A stretch of 42,432 bases of DNA from Marinilabiliaceae bacterium (lineage in GTDB: Bacteria > Bacteroidota > Bacteroidia > Bacteroidales > Marinilabiliaceae). Shown here piece after piece: positions 30,311 through 40,500 of the stretch. The notes under the pieces are model-generated. The model did no database searches and was not told where the DNA came from. It worked only from the letters and a program-made list of their open reading frames with translations. Position numbers and translations under genes: made by a program. The stretch covers positions 1 through 42,432 of the forward strand of contig JAEINY010000024.1 in assembly GCA_016342595.1 (NCBI GenBank). Reading direction: 5' to 3'. Each line of letters starts with the position of its first letter. Positions within the stretch are counted from its first letter, which is position 1.

Positions 30311-31654
30311 TTACTCTGTTTTTTTCAGACATACCACATCATCCAGGAAAAAGGCCGGGAAGGATGGATCAACTTTTCCTTTGTACCAAAGCAAACGAAT
30401 GGATGTCTGCCCGGTAGCAGTAAAAGTTACAGTGTTCTCGGTCCATCCATCAGCATTTGCAGAGACTGCCTGAGTGAAGTACTTCGCTTTGTCACCGCTC
30501 TCTTCTTTCACCGCAAAATCGAATGATTGATTGGTTTCTTCATTCCATTTGGCATAAAAGCTTACTTCATAAGTAGCCCCAGGCTCCACACTTATCACCT
30601 GATACAAAGAGCCATCATTGGCTTCAATCCGCCCGGTATAGGCACCGGAATGAGGTTCTGTTGTGGCAGCTCCCACGACGCCATTTTTAAATCCACTCCA
30701 GGGCTCTACTTCACCACTTTCAAAAGTGCCGTTTTTTATCAGGTTACCGGCTACTTCATCCACCGGGTCCACCTCTTTATCTTTACCCGTGCCAATTTCG
30801 GCATTGGGAACATGATTGGCATAGTACTCTCCCAAGGGTGTTAAATTATCTTCGGCATCAAATAACGCTGATGGTGCAAGTGCTTTGTTTGTAGGCTGAC
30901 CTGAAAACCAGGCATAGCGATGTACATAATCGAGCTGGTCTAATTTTGGTAAAACGGCCTTCATAAATGCCAATACTTCTTCCGGGGAGTGTTTATTTTC
31001 TTCCACCGTGTTAGCGGTCCAATCAGCCACTGCAAATTCTGTGATCCAGATGGGCCGCTTATACAGATCATGTATCTCCTTCACTTTTTGCAGGAAAGCA
31101 TCCACATTGGGTCCCGGATACTTGTGCATGGCAATGAAGTCGACGCGCAATCCCTGAGCCTCAGCTTTTGACATAAACTCTTCCATCCACTCATTGGTTC
31201 CGCCAACAGTGGCAGGACTTCCAATCGGCAGGCCTACTTCCTCCAGCTTGGGCCAAAAGGCAATGGCTTCATCCACGGACATATTGGCCTGATCTTCCCC
31301 ATCCGGTTCATTAAATCCCAATATGTATTGAATTTTGTCTTCTTCCTTTAGCTGCTTGAGATAAGCTACCTTTTCATCGGTCACCTGCTTCCCCCAAAAC
31401 ATGGGTACATACTCCACGTTATCGGGCTCTTCTTCTTTCAATTCTTCACCCCAGGAGTAATGCCAGTGGGCTTTTAGCCGTGATACACGCGACGACCAAG
31501 TGGCACCTTTATAGGTAAAACAAGCTCCTTTTTTATCCTTTATTACCTCCACTTCTTCTTCCTGAACCGGCGGCTCTTCATCCGCAATAACGTCATCTTT
31601 CTCACAGGATAAAAGCGTCAATGCAAAAGCAAACAATAGTAAGTAACTTTTCAT
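30311..31654 (-). CDS. GH128-like glycoside hydrolase lipoprotein with C-terminal CBM
   Basis: Predicted surface endo-hydrolase (GH128/Asl1-like family; known members cut beta-1,3-glucan). A lipoprotein signal (FALTLLSC, Cys17) is followed by an acidic linker rich in E and V. The clan GH-A barrel (about 40-280) has GACFTYKGATWSSRV at the start and GFNEPDGED with acid/base E116. RVDFIAMHKYPGPN is followed by WITEFAVADW with nucleophile E206, and YAWFSGQPTNKALAPSALF closes the barrel. Residues 305-445 are a carbohydrate-binding jelly roll paralogous to that in the next gene. It is the first gene after SusD, the position usually held by surface glycan-binding proteins, so it may also bind glycan for the importer. 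No activity other than beta-1,3-glucanase has been firmly linked to the family, to my knowledge. The galactan context is inferred. Confidence 0.9.
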   Translation of the reverse strand: MKSYLLLFAFALTLLSCEKDDVIADEEPPVQEEEVEVIKDKKGACFTYKGATWSSRVSRLKAHWHYSWGEELKEEEPDNVEYVPMFWGKQVTDEKVAYLKQLKEEDKIQYILGFNEPDGEDQANMSVDEAIAFWPKLEEVGLPIGSPATVGGTNEWMEEFMSKAEAQGLRVDFIAMHKYPGPNVDAFLQKVKEIHDLYKRPIWITEFAVADWTANTVEENKHSPEEVLAFMKAVLPKLDQLDYVHRYAWFSGQPTNKALAPSALFDAEDNLTPLGEYYANHVPNAEIGTGKDKEVDPVDEVAGNLIKNGTFESGEVEPWSGFKNGVVGAATTEPHSGAYTGRIEANDGSLYQVISVEPGATYEVSFYAKWNEETNQSFDFAVKEESGDKAKYFTQAVSANADGWTENTVTFTATGQTSIRLLWYKGKVDPSFPAFFLDDVVCLKKTE

Positions 31655-31782
31655 TTTTATTCCTTTTTATTAGTCCGAATATCTATTTGAATCGATCCTT
31701 GAAGCAGGATTAAAAAGCATTCCAATCCCAGGTCGCATATACAGGCAACAATTCAATACTGACAGAATGTTAATTAGAAAAA

Positions 31783-31814
31783 GTGTAATGGCCCGGTAGA
31801 AAGGTCCATTACAC
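31783..31814 (-). terminator. Stem-loop with T-run after SusD2, partial terminator
   Basis: On the operon sense strand (- strand) GTGTAATGG (31814-31806) pairs with CCATTACAC (31791-31783), a 9-bp perfect stem, followed immediately by TTTTTC. It lies 13 bp after the susD stop and about 130 bp before the GH128-like gene. It would lower enzyme transcription relative to susCD. Confidence 0.75.
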
Positions 31815-31826
31815 GTTCACATTCAA

Positions 31827-33338
31827 TTATTTCCAGAGTGGATTTTGTTCCAGTTCGGTATTATTATCCACTTCCACCTGTGGAATAGGCCAGTACAATG
31901 ACTTTTCACCTGCATAAACCGGTTCGTAGGCGATTTTAATCACATCGGCAGCTGCATTCTCTCTTCCTTCCTGCAATTTGCCCCAACGTTTTAAATCGTA
32001 ATAGCGGAATCCTTCCAGTGCCAATTCCACGCGACGTTCGTGTCGCAGGATATTTCTCAATTGATCTTGAGATAAACCACTTCCTTCCACATCTTCTATT
32101 TTCGGCATATTGGCACGTTCACGAACCGCATTGATCAGGTCGTATACCACTTGCCCTGTTTCGCCATCTTCGATTAATGCCTCAGCGCGCATTAAGAGAA
32201 CATCAGCATACCGAATCAGATAAAAATCCTGCGGACCATCGGTTAAATCTTCTGTGGTCCTGCGAATGTATTTTTGCATGGCATAGTTAGTTTTGGACTT
32301 CGCCTTGTTGAAGGGAGCTCCACCATCAAACCACACTTCACCTGGAAAGATAACGGATACATCCAATCGCTCATCCCTGTTCAACTGCTCTTTGGATGGA
32401 TCAAATAACGGCGACACGTTAATGGGTAATCCATCGGTACAATAAAAATCCTTTACCAAATTAGGCATGGGCTGGTGATGTGTTTGTGCATTTTTAGCCC
32501 AGGTACCGGAAAACTTTTCCCCTTCACCATCCATCAGACTTTCGAAAAGAACGGAGAATACAATCTCATTTGATTGCTCACTGGCGATCGTGAATAAATT
32601 CGTATAGTCACCGTGTAAGCCATACCCTAATCCCATCACTTCACCTGCCATCTCAGCAGCTTTTGAATACTGATGATCATACAGGTACACCCGTGTCAAC
32701 AAACCATAAGCTGCCCCTTTATCTACCCTTCCAAAATCGGTGGCTTCGGCATATTCAGCTGCAAACTGAAGATCTTTAATCACTTCTTCATAAATATCGG
32801 CCTTACTGCTTTTAGCAATGTGGGCTTCATCAATTTTTTGAGGTTTCAGAATCAAAGGTACATCACCAAAGGTATTGGCCAGGTTAAAATAAAATAAGGC
32901 TCTTAAAAAACGGGCTTCGGCCAGGTAGGAATTCATGACATCCTCCTCCAGAGATTCTACAGACGGGATATTTGCAATCAACTGGTTAGCGCGGGCAATA
33001 CCGGCATAATTATCACTCCAAAAATTCAATAACAACCAATGATCTGTTGTAATCGATCCCACTGATATGTATTGCAGCCCACTCCATCCCCAGGCATTAT
33101 AGGAATTATCACTCAGGCAATCGTGATCTCTAAAACCCGGTGCATAGGGACCGCCGCCATACAAAGCATCTCGTTGCAATACATCATAACAACCATAAAT
33201 GGCATATTTCACATCTTTTTCTGACGTCCAGTAACTATCATCCGTCACCTGATTTGGATCTTCTGTACTTAAAAATTCATCAGAACATCCTGACAATACA
33301 CTCATTGAAATGAGCAAGCTATATAATATACGTTTCAT
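31827..33338 (-). CDS. SusD-like surface glycan-binding lipoprotein (second locus)
   Basis: Partner of SusC2 in glycan uptake. The 503 residues have lipoprotein signal SMSVLSGC (Cys18). RagB/SusD motifs are FLRALFYFNLANTFGDVPL, YLIRYADVLLMRAEALIEDG and VELALEGFRYYDLKRWGKLQ, with the typical WPIPQVEVDNN..NPLWK end. It starts 11 bp after the SusC2 stop. A hairpin with a T-run follows the gene. The N-terminal helical region has DSYWTSEKDVKYAIYGCYD, the usual start of the TPR-like fold. Ligand unknown, but the gene order makes it the receptor for the sulfated glycan handled by this operon. Confidence 0.96.
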   Translation of the reverse strand: MKRILYSLLISMSVLSGCSDEFLSTEDPNQVTDDSYWTSEKDVKYAIYGCYDVLQRDALYGGGPYAPGFRDHDCLSDNSYNAWGWSGLQYISVGSITTDHWLLLNFWSDNYAGIARANQLIANIPSVESLEEDVMNSYLAEARFLRALFYFNLANTFGDVPLILKPQKIDEAHIAKSSKADIYEEVIKDLQFAAEYAEATDFGRVDKGAAYGLLTRVYLYDHQYSKAAEMAGEVMGLGYGLHGDYTNLFTIASEQSNEIVFSVLFESLMDGEGEKFSGTWAKNAQTHHQPMPNLVKDFYCTDGLPINVSPLFDPSKEQLNRDERLDVSVIFPGEVWFDGGAPFNKAKSKTNYAMQKYIRRTTEDLTDGPQDFYLIRYADVLLMRAEALIEDGETGQVVYDLINAVRERANMPKIEDVEGSGLSQDQLRNILRHERRVELALEGFRYYDLKRWGKLQEGRENAAADVIKIAYEPVYAGEKSLYWPIPQVEVDNNTELEQNPLWK

Positions 33339-33349
33339 AACTCTCAGTT

Positions 33350-36300
33350 TTAAAATCTTACATTAACACCAACGCTCACTGTTTTTGTCAAAGGATAGGC
33401 CTGATTGGAGGTATTACCAATGGCACGTTCCGGATCCCAATGTTTGAAATCAGAGAATGTCAGCAGATTTTGAGCTCCCACGTAAACTCTCAATTTGTCC
33501 ACATGAATTTGGCTGGTCCATTTACCTGGTAGTGAATAACCGATTTCTATGTTCTTCAATCGTAAATAAGACGCATCCCAAATGTAAAACGAAGAGGTTT
33601 GATCATTCAAAGGCTCACCACCTAATCGCGGATGGGAGGCATCTGTATTCTCCGGTGTCCAGTAGTCGGTCCAATCTGTAATCCAGTTTTTCCGATCGCT
33701 GCGTCCACTGTGGTTACCAGTACCACCGGTGTAACGATCTACATTTTGAACCCCCTGGAATAAGAATGAGAAATCAATGCCTTTGACTTCAAATCCACCA
33801 TTGAAACCATAGGTAAATTCAGGAATGGGATTACCAATGATCACACGATCGTCCTCGTTAATGATACCATCAGCTTCATCCGGTATACCATCGCCATTGG
33901 TATCTACCGTTAGCTGATCTTTTATCTTCAGATCACCGGGTGCTGTTTTATTGGTTTGTACCGCATGATTTGTCACCTCATCTTCATCCTGGAAGATACC
34001 ATCCGATTCATAGCCAAAATAGGAAAACATGGCTTCACCCTCGCGATGCACCCGTTGATTCGGATAAAACTCCTGACCTTGTAAATCGGTCCATTCGTTG
34101 TGGATTTTTGTGATGTTAAAACCGGCATGATAGGTGAAGGCACCTGCTCTATTTCGATAGTCAGCAGCTAATTCCCAACCACGGTTCAAAGCTTCACCAG
34201 CATTTTGGAATGGCGCGGCTGCAATACCAATGGAGTTCGGCAGAGGTAAGCGCAAGAGTACATCGCGCGTTTTCTTCACGAAATAATCCGCTGTCACATT
34301 TAATTTATTCATCACGGTCATATCCACTCCCACATTATAACTTTCAGTGGTTTCCCATTTTAGTTTTGAGTTTTTCAACTCAGTAATGGCTGAACCACCA
34401 GCTACTGAACCATCAGGATTCAGATAATTTTCACCTAATCCCCAGGTAGAAGCATGCGGATAATACTCACCAATCTCCTGATTACCTAACATTCCCCAAC
34501 TACCACGCAGTTTAATATTAGAAAAGATATCCGTCAAAGACTCGGCAAATGATTCTTCTGAAATACGCCAGGCTGCTGAAAAGGATGGGAAGGTTCCATA
34601 TTTACTATCGGTGGGAAATCGTGATGAACCATCCCGGCGAACATTAGCTTCCAGCAAGTAACGATCGTTATAATTATAGGCCACACGTCCAAAAAAGGAT
34701 TGTAAATTCAATTCGTTAGCTCTGCCATCGATACTGATCATGGTCGATCCACCATCTAACTCATGCACTTCATTATTAACAAATCCTTCTTTCACCGATT
34801 GAAAATGATCCATGCGGTAGGCCTGAGTTGAATGCCCCAATAACACATTAAAGTTGTGCTTATCAACAACTTTATTGTATTTTAAAATATTTTCATTCAG
34901 CACCGTAGTCTTCAGAATGTTTAAATTCATAAGGCGCGATTCTTCTTTCTGAATCTCCACATTGCCATCGGCATCATAGGTCTCGAAAGCCGGATTGTAT
35001 TTTGACGCCAGTTGATTGTTGTATTTATATCCCAAACTGGTTTCGAAAGTTAAGCCTTCCATCAGGTTAAACAAGGCATACACCCGTGTATTAAAACGCT
35101 GCTGATCTTCGAGATTTTCACCTAAATACGATTTAAATACCGCATTCTTCACAGAGTAAGAATCAGGTGATCCATCGGCCGCTCCCCATTCGCCATAAAC
35201 AGGACTGTTGGGATCGGCCAAATATTTCACAGGGGCCACGGGTGAATCAAAAAACATCAGGTTGATTAATCCGTTATCACCGGTCAAATCTGCAACTGGT
35301 TCTTCTGTATTGCGGATACTACCATCCATGTTCAATCCTACTTTCAACCAACTCTTGATTTGTGTATCGAATTTACCCCGTAGGTTATAACGTTTTGAAT
35401 TGGTGTTCAACATGATTCCCTCCTGATCCATGTAGTTCATGGATAGAAAGTAATTGGATTTTTCATTTCCACCGGAAAAAGAAAGGTAGTGGTTTTGCAG
35501 GGGCGCAACTCTGAATAATTCATCGCCCCAGTTGGTTTGTGCGAATCGGTCACGATCGGAACCATCTTTAATCTTCTGGATCATTTCAGGCGTATACCGC
35601 TCGGTACCGGTGGCGATATTAATCATGTCGGCATACTCAACAGCACCTACAATATCGGGTAATACCGTTGCTTCCTGCCATCCATAATAAGAGTTGAAAT
35701 TAATTTTCATCTCACCCGACTGGCCTGTTTTAGTGGTTACTAAAATCACCCCGTTGGCTGCCCGTGCTCCATAAATAGCAGCGGAGGCCGCATCTTTCAA
35801 AACCGAAATGCTTTCAATATCAGACGGTGCGATATCTCCTAACGAACGCTCAATACCATCCACAATCACCATTGGATTGGAATTCCCATTGGTTCCAATT
35901 CCGCGGATATTAATAGTGGCCCCATCTTTACCTGGTTGTCCACTGGCTTGCGTCAATTGCACACCCGACATACGACCTTGCAATAACTGTGACGTATTGG
36001 TGACCGGCTGATTAACTGATTCATCAATTTTCATTGAAGCAACCGCCCCGGTTAAATTGGCTTTTTTCTGGGTACCATATCCAATAACCACCACTTCATC
36101 CACCCCAATCATTTCATCTTCTAAAATGATATTTATGGTGGTTTGATTCCCAATAATCACATCCTGTGACCGCATGCCGATAAAAGAATAAACCACCACA
36201 GCTGTGGCATCCGATACCTTTATGCTATATTTTCCATTGATACCGGTAATCGTTCCATTGGTAGTACCTTTCTCAACTACCGAGCACCCTGGTATGGCTT

Positions 36301-36424
36301 CTCCGTATTTGTCGGTTACTAAACCAGTGATGTTTTTCTCCTGCGCCCATACGGACAGGCCACAAAACATGACTAATCCTAACAGTATTAGGATGCGTCT
36401 TAGTTTTCCTGGATTTTTTTTCAT
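33350..36424 (-). CDS. SusC-like TonB-dependent transporter (second locus)
   Basis: Outer-membrane oligosaccharide importer. The 1024 residues begin with a signal peptide (ends LSVWAQ) and then the carboxypeptidase-D-like domain (GLVTDKYGEAIPGCSVVEKG). The plug has VIGYGTQKKANLTGAVASM, SISVLKDAASAAIYGARAA and NGVILVTTK, and the barrel ends VSVGVNVRF. Length and domain order are typical. It is the first large gene of the leftward operon; a 37-codon one-helix gene (36477-36590) ends 52 bp upstream. A triad of repeats (36871-36938) lies about 450 bp upstream and may bind the activator. It is clearly diverged from SusC1, so the two loci probably import different glycans. Confidence 0.96.
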   Translation of the reverse strand: MKKNPGKLRRILILLGLVMFCGLSVWAQEKNITGLVTDKYGEAIPGCSVVEKGTTNGTITGINGKYSIKVSDATAVVVYSFIGMRSQDVIIGNQTTINIILEDEMIGVDEVVVIGYGTQKKANLTGAVASMKIDESVNQPVTNTSQLLQGRMSGVQLTQASGQPGKDGATINIRGIGTNGNSNPMVIVDGIERSLGDIAPSDIESISVLKDAASAAIYGARAANGVILVTTKTGQSGEMKINFNSYYGWQEATVLPDIVGAVEYADMINIATGTERYTPEMIQKIKDGSDRDRFAQTNWGDELFRVAPLQNHYLSFSGGNEKSNYFLSMNYMDQEGIMLNTNSKRYNLRGKFDTQIKSWLKVGLNMDGSIRNTEEPVADLTGDNGLINLMFFDSPVAPVKYLADPNSPVYGEWGAADGSPDSYSVKNAVFKSYLGENLEDQQRFNTRVYALFNLMEGLTFETSLGYKYNNQLASKYNPAFETYDADGNVEIQKEESRLMNLNILKTTVLNENILKYNKVVDKHNFNVLLGHSTQAYRMDHFQSVKEGFVNNEVHELDGGSTMISIDGRANELNLQSFFGRVAYNYNDRYLLEANVRRDGSSRFPTDSKYGTFPSFSAAWRISEESFAESLTDIFSNIKLRGSWGMLGNQEIGEYYPHASTWGLGENYLNPDGSVAGGSAITELKNSKLKWETTESYNVGVDMTVMNKLNVTADYFVKKTRDVLLRLPLPNSIGIAAAPFQNAGEALNRGWELAADYRNRAGAFTYHAGFNITKIHNEWTDLQGQEFYPNQRVHREGEAMFSYFGYESDGIFQDEDEVTNHAVQTNKTAPGDLKIKDQLTVDTNGDGIPDEADGIINEDDRVIIGNPIPEFTYGFNGGFEVKGIDFSFLFQGVQNVDRYTGGTGNHSGRSDRKNWITDWTDYWTPENTDASHPRLGGEPLNDQTSSFYIWDASYLRLKNIEIGYSLPGKWTSQIHVDKLRVYVGAQNLLTFSDFKHWDPERAIGNTSNQAYPLTKTVSVGVNVRF

Positions 36425-36476
36425 ACAACTTGGATTTATCTATTAATATTAAAACGTTTTTGTTAGCTGGCAAGTT

Positions 36477-36590
36477 TTAGACTATAAATACAAATAACAC
36501 AAACACCAATATGACAGCTAAAAGCATGTACATCAACAACCTTGTCCTTTTTACATTTTTAATCTGTTTTTGAATTTCACTGTTTCCCAT
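36477..36590 (-). CDS. 37-residue single-helix membrane peptide ahead of SusC2
   Basis: Small ORF with ATG at 36590-36588 and TAA at 36479-36477. The translation begins MGNSEIQKQIKNVKRTR and continues into a hydrophobic helix LLMYMLLAVILVFVLFVFIV to the stop. The basic NVKRTR flank before the helix suggests the N terminus stays inside (positive-inside rule). The codons are mixed and the pattern is that of a membrane peptide, not random translation. A purine-rich AGAAAG lies 4 bp before the ATG. It ends 52 bp before the SusC2 start and is probably cotranscribed. No family is recognised. It could be an inner-membrane accessory or regulatory peptide, but expression is unproven. Confidence 0.6.
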   Translation of the reverse strand: MGNSEIQKQIKNVKRTRLLMYMLLAVILVFVLFVFIV

Positions 36591-37510
36591 CTTTCTAATC
36601 TGTATGGGCTTTTCATCCGAATAAAAAATGGATAATATGCCGCTGATTTTCATTTGGCAAATTGTTCAAAGATGAGCTAACGGCCTAGGGTGAAAGCATC
36701 ATTCAGGGAGGTGTATTTGGTCAAATGAGGGGGGTAATAATTATCAACAAAAGGGGCTAACACTTGCAATACATAGCCGTAAGTACCTAATTACAATGAT
36801 ATTTAACACATGTAACTCTAGTCGATCAAACATGCATCTGTAAAAGACATCGCACACTGGTTGGCAATCATTTCCCACTATGGTTGTAAATGTTTACCGA
36901 CTATGGTTGTAAAAATATTTCAACCATAGTGGGGAGGAATACTGTTAAATAAATACGATTTATCCTGACAGATAGCTATCCCGGATGAGCGATAAAATAT
37001 AGCTAATAGATTATGTATCGGCATTAACCACTGGTAATAAGTAAAATGCTTTATCACTCATGTTGATATACACTTGGTATTCTAGATATCCTTAGCATAT
37101 GGTTCTGATAGTAATCATTCCACCAGGCTCGCATCTTATGTTAAAATACAAATACCCTTAATGGCATGGTTTCAAATTGAATGAAGCATTAAAACAGCAC
37201 ATCTCAGCAGTCTTTAATACCCTACACCAATTTTACATCCAAGCTAAAACACACTGAAAAATAAAAATACATATTCCTAAGGTAATGCAACTTACAAGTT
37301 GTGTTAAGTATTTGTTAAGGTATGATGCATGTTATTGCTAAGGCTGAATATTAGCCGGGACTAATAAAAACAAGTACACTGATCGAAGTCTACAACTCAA
37401 ATCAAGGAAATCTACAAATTCTATTTAACCATATCTAATGGATTTTAGTCTATTAGATAAATCAAATCAATGAGGGAAAACCAATCATTTCAAAATCTTA
37501 ATTAGTTACG
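36591..37510. other. Divergent intergenic region between SusC2 operon and protease gene
   Basis: About 920 bp between divergent genes, AT-rich. It holds the repeat triad (36871-36938) and a small palindrome CAACTT/AAGTTG (37288-37293, 37296-37301). I find no other convincing gene or clear TAnnTTTG promoter element. Confidence 0.6.
36871..36938. promoter_or_regulatory. Triad of ACTATGGTTG operator-like repeats
   Basis: ACTATGGTTG occurs at 36877-36886 and 36900-36909 (23 bp apart), and its exact reverse complement CAACCATAGT at 36921-36930. The outer copies extend to a perfect 13-bp inverted repeat: CCCACTATGGTTG (36874-36886) and CAACCATAGTGGG (36921-36933). The first two are followed by TAAA. 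The site lies about 280 bp upstream of the small membrane gene and 450 bp upstream of SusC2, and about 575 bp upstream of the protease gene. Confidence 0.65.
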
Positions 37511-40500
37511 ATGAAAAGAAAATCTACACTTTATTTACTGGCATTTCTGATTGCCTGTTGGGCACTGCCACTAAATGGCATTTCTCAATCACACAAGAAA
37601 CAAGCTGTTTCACCTGTTCGTAAGGATCATCACCAAAATACCAATGATGATGAAAACACTCATTTTTATAAAAGCACCTTACAGCAAGAGGCTTACTTTA
37701 ATGCGAATCCTGAGGAATATAAAAAATACCTTCAAGAGCAAAATTTACAAAAAAAGATATTCAAACAATTAAAAGCAGCCAAACTAAGTGGCTTAAAAAC
37801 CACACAGGCCGATGAAAAGTACATTTTTCCCGTGGTGTTTCATGTATTTGGCAACATACAGGGAGGTAAGGAGATCACCTATGAAATTATAGAAAATGCC
37901 TTACAACAAACAAATGAAGACTATGCAGGCCTGTCCATTGGTCAGCAAGATGGTATTCATGAACGATTTAAGGATATTGTAGATCACCTGAATATTGAAT
38001 TTCGTTTGGCTAAAATAGACCCCAACGGTCATATCGTCTCAGGAGTTAATTTTTATCCGGAGATGAAAGGGTTTGGAAACGGAAATGGTTACGATGATCA
38101 AGTCCAACAATACGCCTGGGACAACTACAAATACTTGAACATTTACATCATGAATGACTTGTATGATGACGGCAAAACAAACCAATCCGGAGTCGCCTGG
38201 TATCCATCCACCAGTATGTCGGATAGAAACCTGGCACGCGTCGTATTTAACGGGGCTTATATTGGGACCAATTCCGATGAAAACTTCCGTCGGATATTGA
38301 CACACGAGATTGGTCACTACTTCAACTTAATTCACCCATTCGATGCCGGCTGCCCTGAAAAAGAAGGCATGAGTGATTATTGTGATGATACGCCGATAGC
38401 AAATAAGGCGAATATGGGTGTCGATGAATTGAATTGTTATGATAAGTATACAAACACCCAGAACTTCATGAATTATACGGACGATTACCAGATGTTTACC
38501 AATGATCAGGTAACACGTATGGAAGCCGCGATGACTCATGATGCCCGTAAAACACTATATCCCGAAGAAAATCTGTTAGCAACAGGAGTCAATGACGGCT
38601 TTGATCCCATGTATATTAAGTATACTGAATATGGTTTTAAGGAGGCGCTAATTAATGATGGATCGGTGGATACTGAAATACCCATTGAACTAATAGGTGG
38701 GGCTAAATTTAAAACTGAAACCTTTGTAATTAACAATCATTTTAAACTATCCCCCCTACCCGATGGATTGGTACCTGAAGTTGTTATTGATAGTGACACT
38801 AAGGCCCGCGTAATTTTTACCGGAAAAGCAACGAAACACGAAAAACCAAACTCTGTAAGCGATATGAGTATCGAGTTTTTACCCGCTGCTTTTACCAATA
38901 CTTTTGAAGATATTTATAACACAAAGATTAGTGATTTCCGCATTAATTTCAGAAGTGTTTATGAAACTAAATACATTGAAATCAATCATACACTATCTGA
39001 AAAATCTGATTTTAAATGGTTTTATTTAGGTGAAGGTGATGGGGAATACGGCATGTGGTATTTCGATAATAATGACTATCCTGATTTAAAATTTAAACTG
39101 GAATCATACGATAATGGAATCGTTTGTCACGATGAAACGAACGATATTATGGCGCTGAATTATGGCGATGAAATTGGCTTAAATTCAAGTTGGCACACCT
39201 ATGACCAATGGCCCAATCAGCCGGATATCTATAATGAAAACTATAGCGATTGGGCAGGGAGAGACGCTTATATTGGTATAAAATTCACCCAGGACGATGA
39301 TGTCTATCACGGTTGGATTTCGGCCTCCATATCGGATGATGGGGCTCGTTTTACTTTGAACGATGCAGCTTATTATACTAAACCTGATGCGCCTTTGTTA
39401 GCAGGTCGAGCGCACGAAACAATGCTGAAATTTGATGGTGACACACTTTATGAAGATCAAGTGAACAACAACGGCAGCATTGAAAATGTGTTAAAAGCAA
39501 AATTAATGAATTGCAATTTTGCCCTCCCTGCAAACACCAAACTGACGCCTGATATTCACTATACCCTATCCGGCTTACCAGTTGGATTAGTTGCCGAATT
39601 AACCGTTCTTGAAAATGAGTATCTGAGTCTGGAGCTAAAGGCCTATGCTGAGAATCATAACAGCAGTGATAACGTAGATATAAGCATTAGCTTTAAAGAT
39701 GCCTTATTTGACGGAATCCCGGCGGCAGATATTAAGGGCACAGTAAATCATAGCATTTCCACTAAATATCTGGATGAATACCAGATTGTTTTTAAGGATA
39801 TTGAAGACTTAACGGTTAATGCGGAAAATCCTTTTGAGGAGTTCTTCCTGGATGATTACGATTATCACTACGGTGCATGGTTTAACGAAGGACTGTGTCG
39901 ATTCGAAACCTATGAGCAAGCAGTTGTTGGTTACGACTCAAAGTACCTAAATGCCAAACCGGTAAACGCTGGCGAAATAATTGATGGCTCCCGGGTATGG
40001 TCCTATGGGCAAGCCTATCCGTATGAGATTTATTTAACATCTCCCGGTGAGGGCTATGATGAATTTAAAGGGACCGATACATACATTGGTTTACGTTTGG
40101 TAAAAGCTGATTTAGTTCATTATGGATGGATTCACATCAGCATGAATGAGACCGGATCGGAATACACAGTGCTTGATTGGGCCTACAATGAACAACCCCT
40201 GGCTCCAATCATTGCAGGCGAAACCACCAATAACAATAGCATTCATATTTCGGTGGCAGAAACAGAGTTTGTGGAACCCTACTCCAATGATGGGAGTTTG
40301 GAAGGATGCGCTGAAATTCAAATTTCAGGCGATCAATTTGCTTTTGAAACAGGCACCACTCTTACACAAGGTAGCCACTACCGGGTGAACAATTTACCAG
40401 AAGGATTAAGACCCCAATTAAAAATAACTGGTAAAAACGAAATGGAATTAACATTTCAGGGGAACGCCTTACAAAATACGACCAATGACGATGGTGAAAT

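Noticed and set aside
30311-31654. Pure surface glycan-binding protein without catalysis
   Set aside because: Both clan GH-A catalytic glutamates (NEP and WITEF motifs) are present, so an enzyme is more likely, although a binding role is not excluded.
36871-36938. Possible plasmid-type iterons or origin
   Set aside because: Only three copies, no replication gene nearby, and a position typical of operator sites in front of a susC operon.
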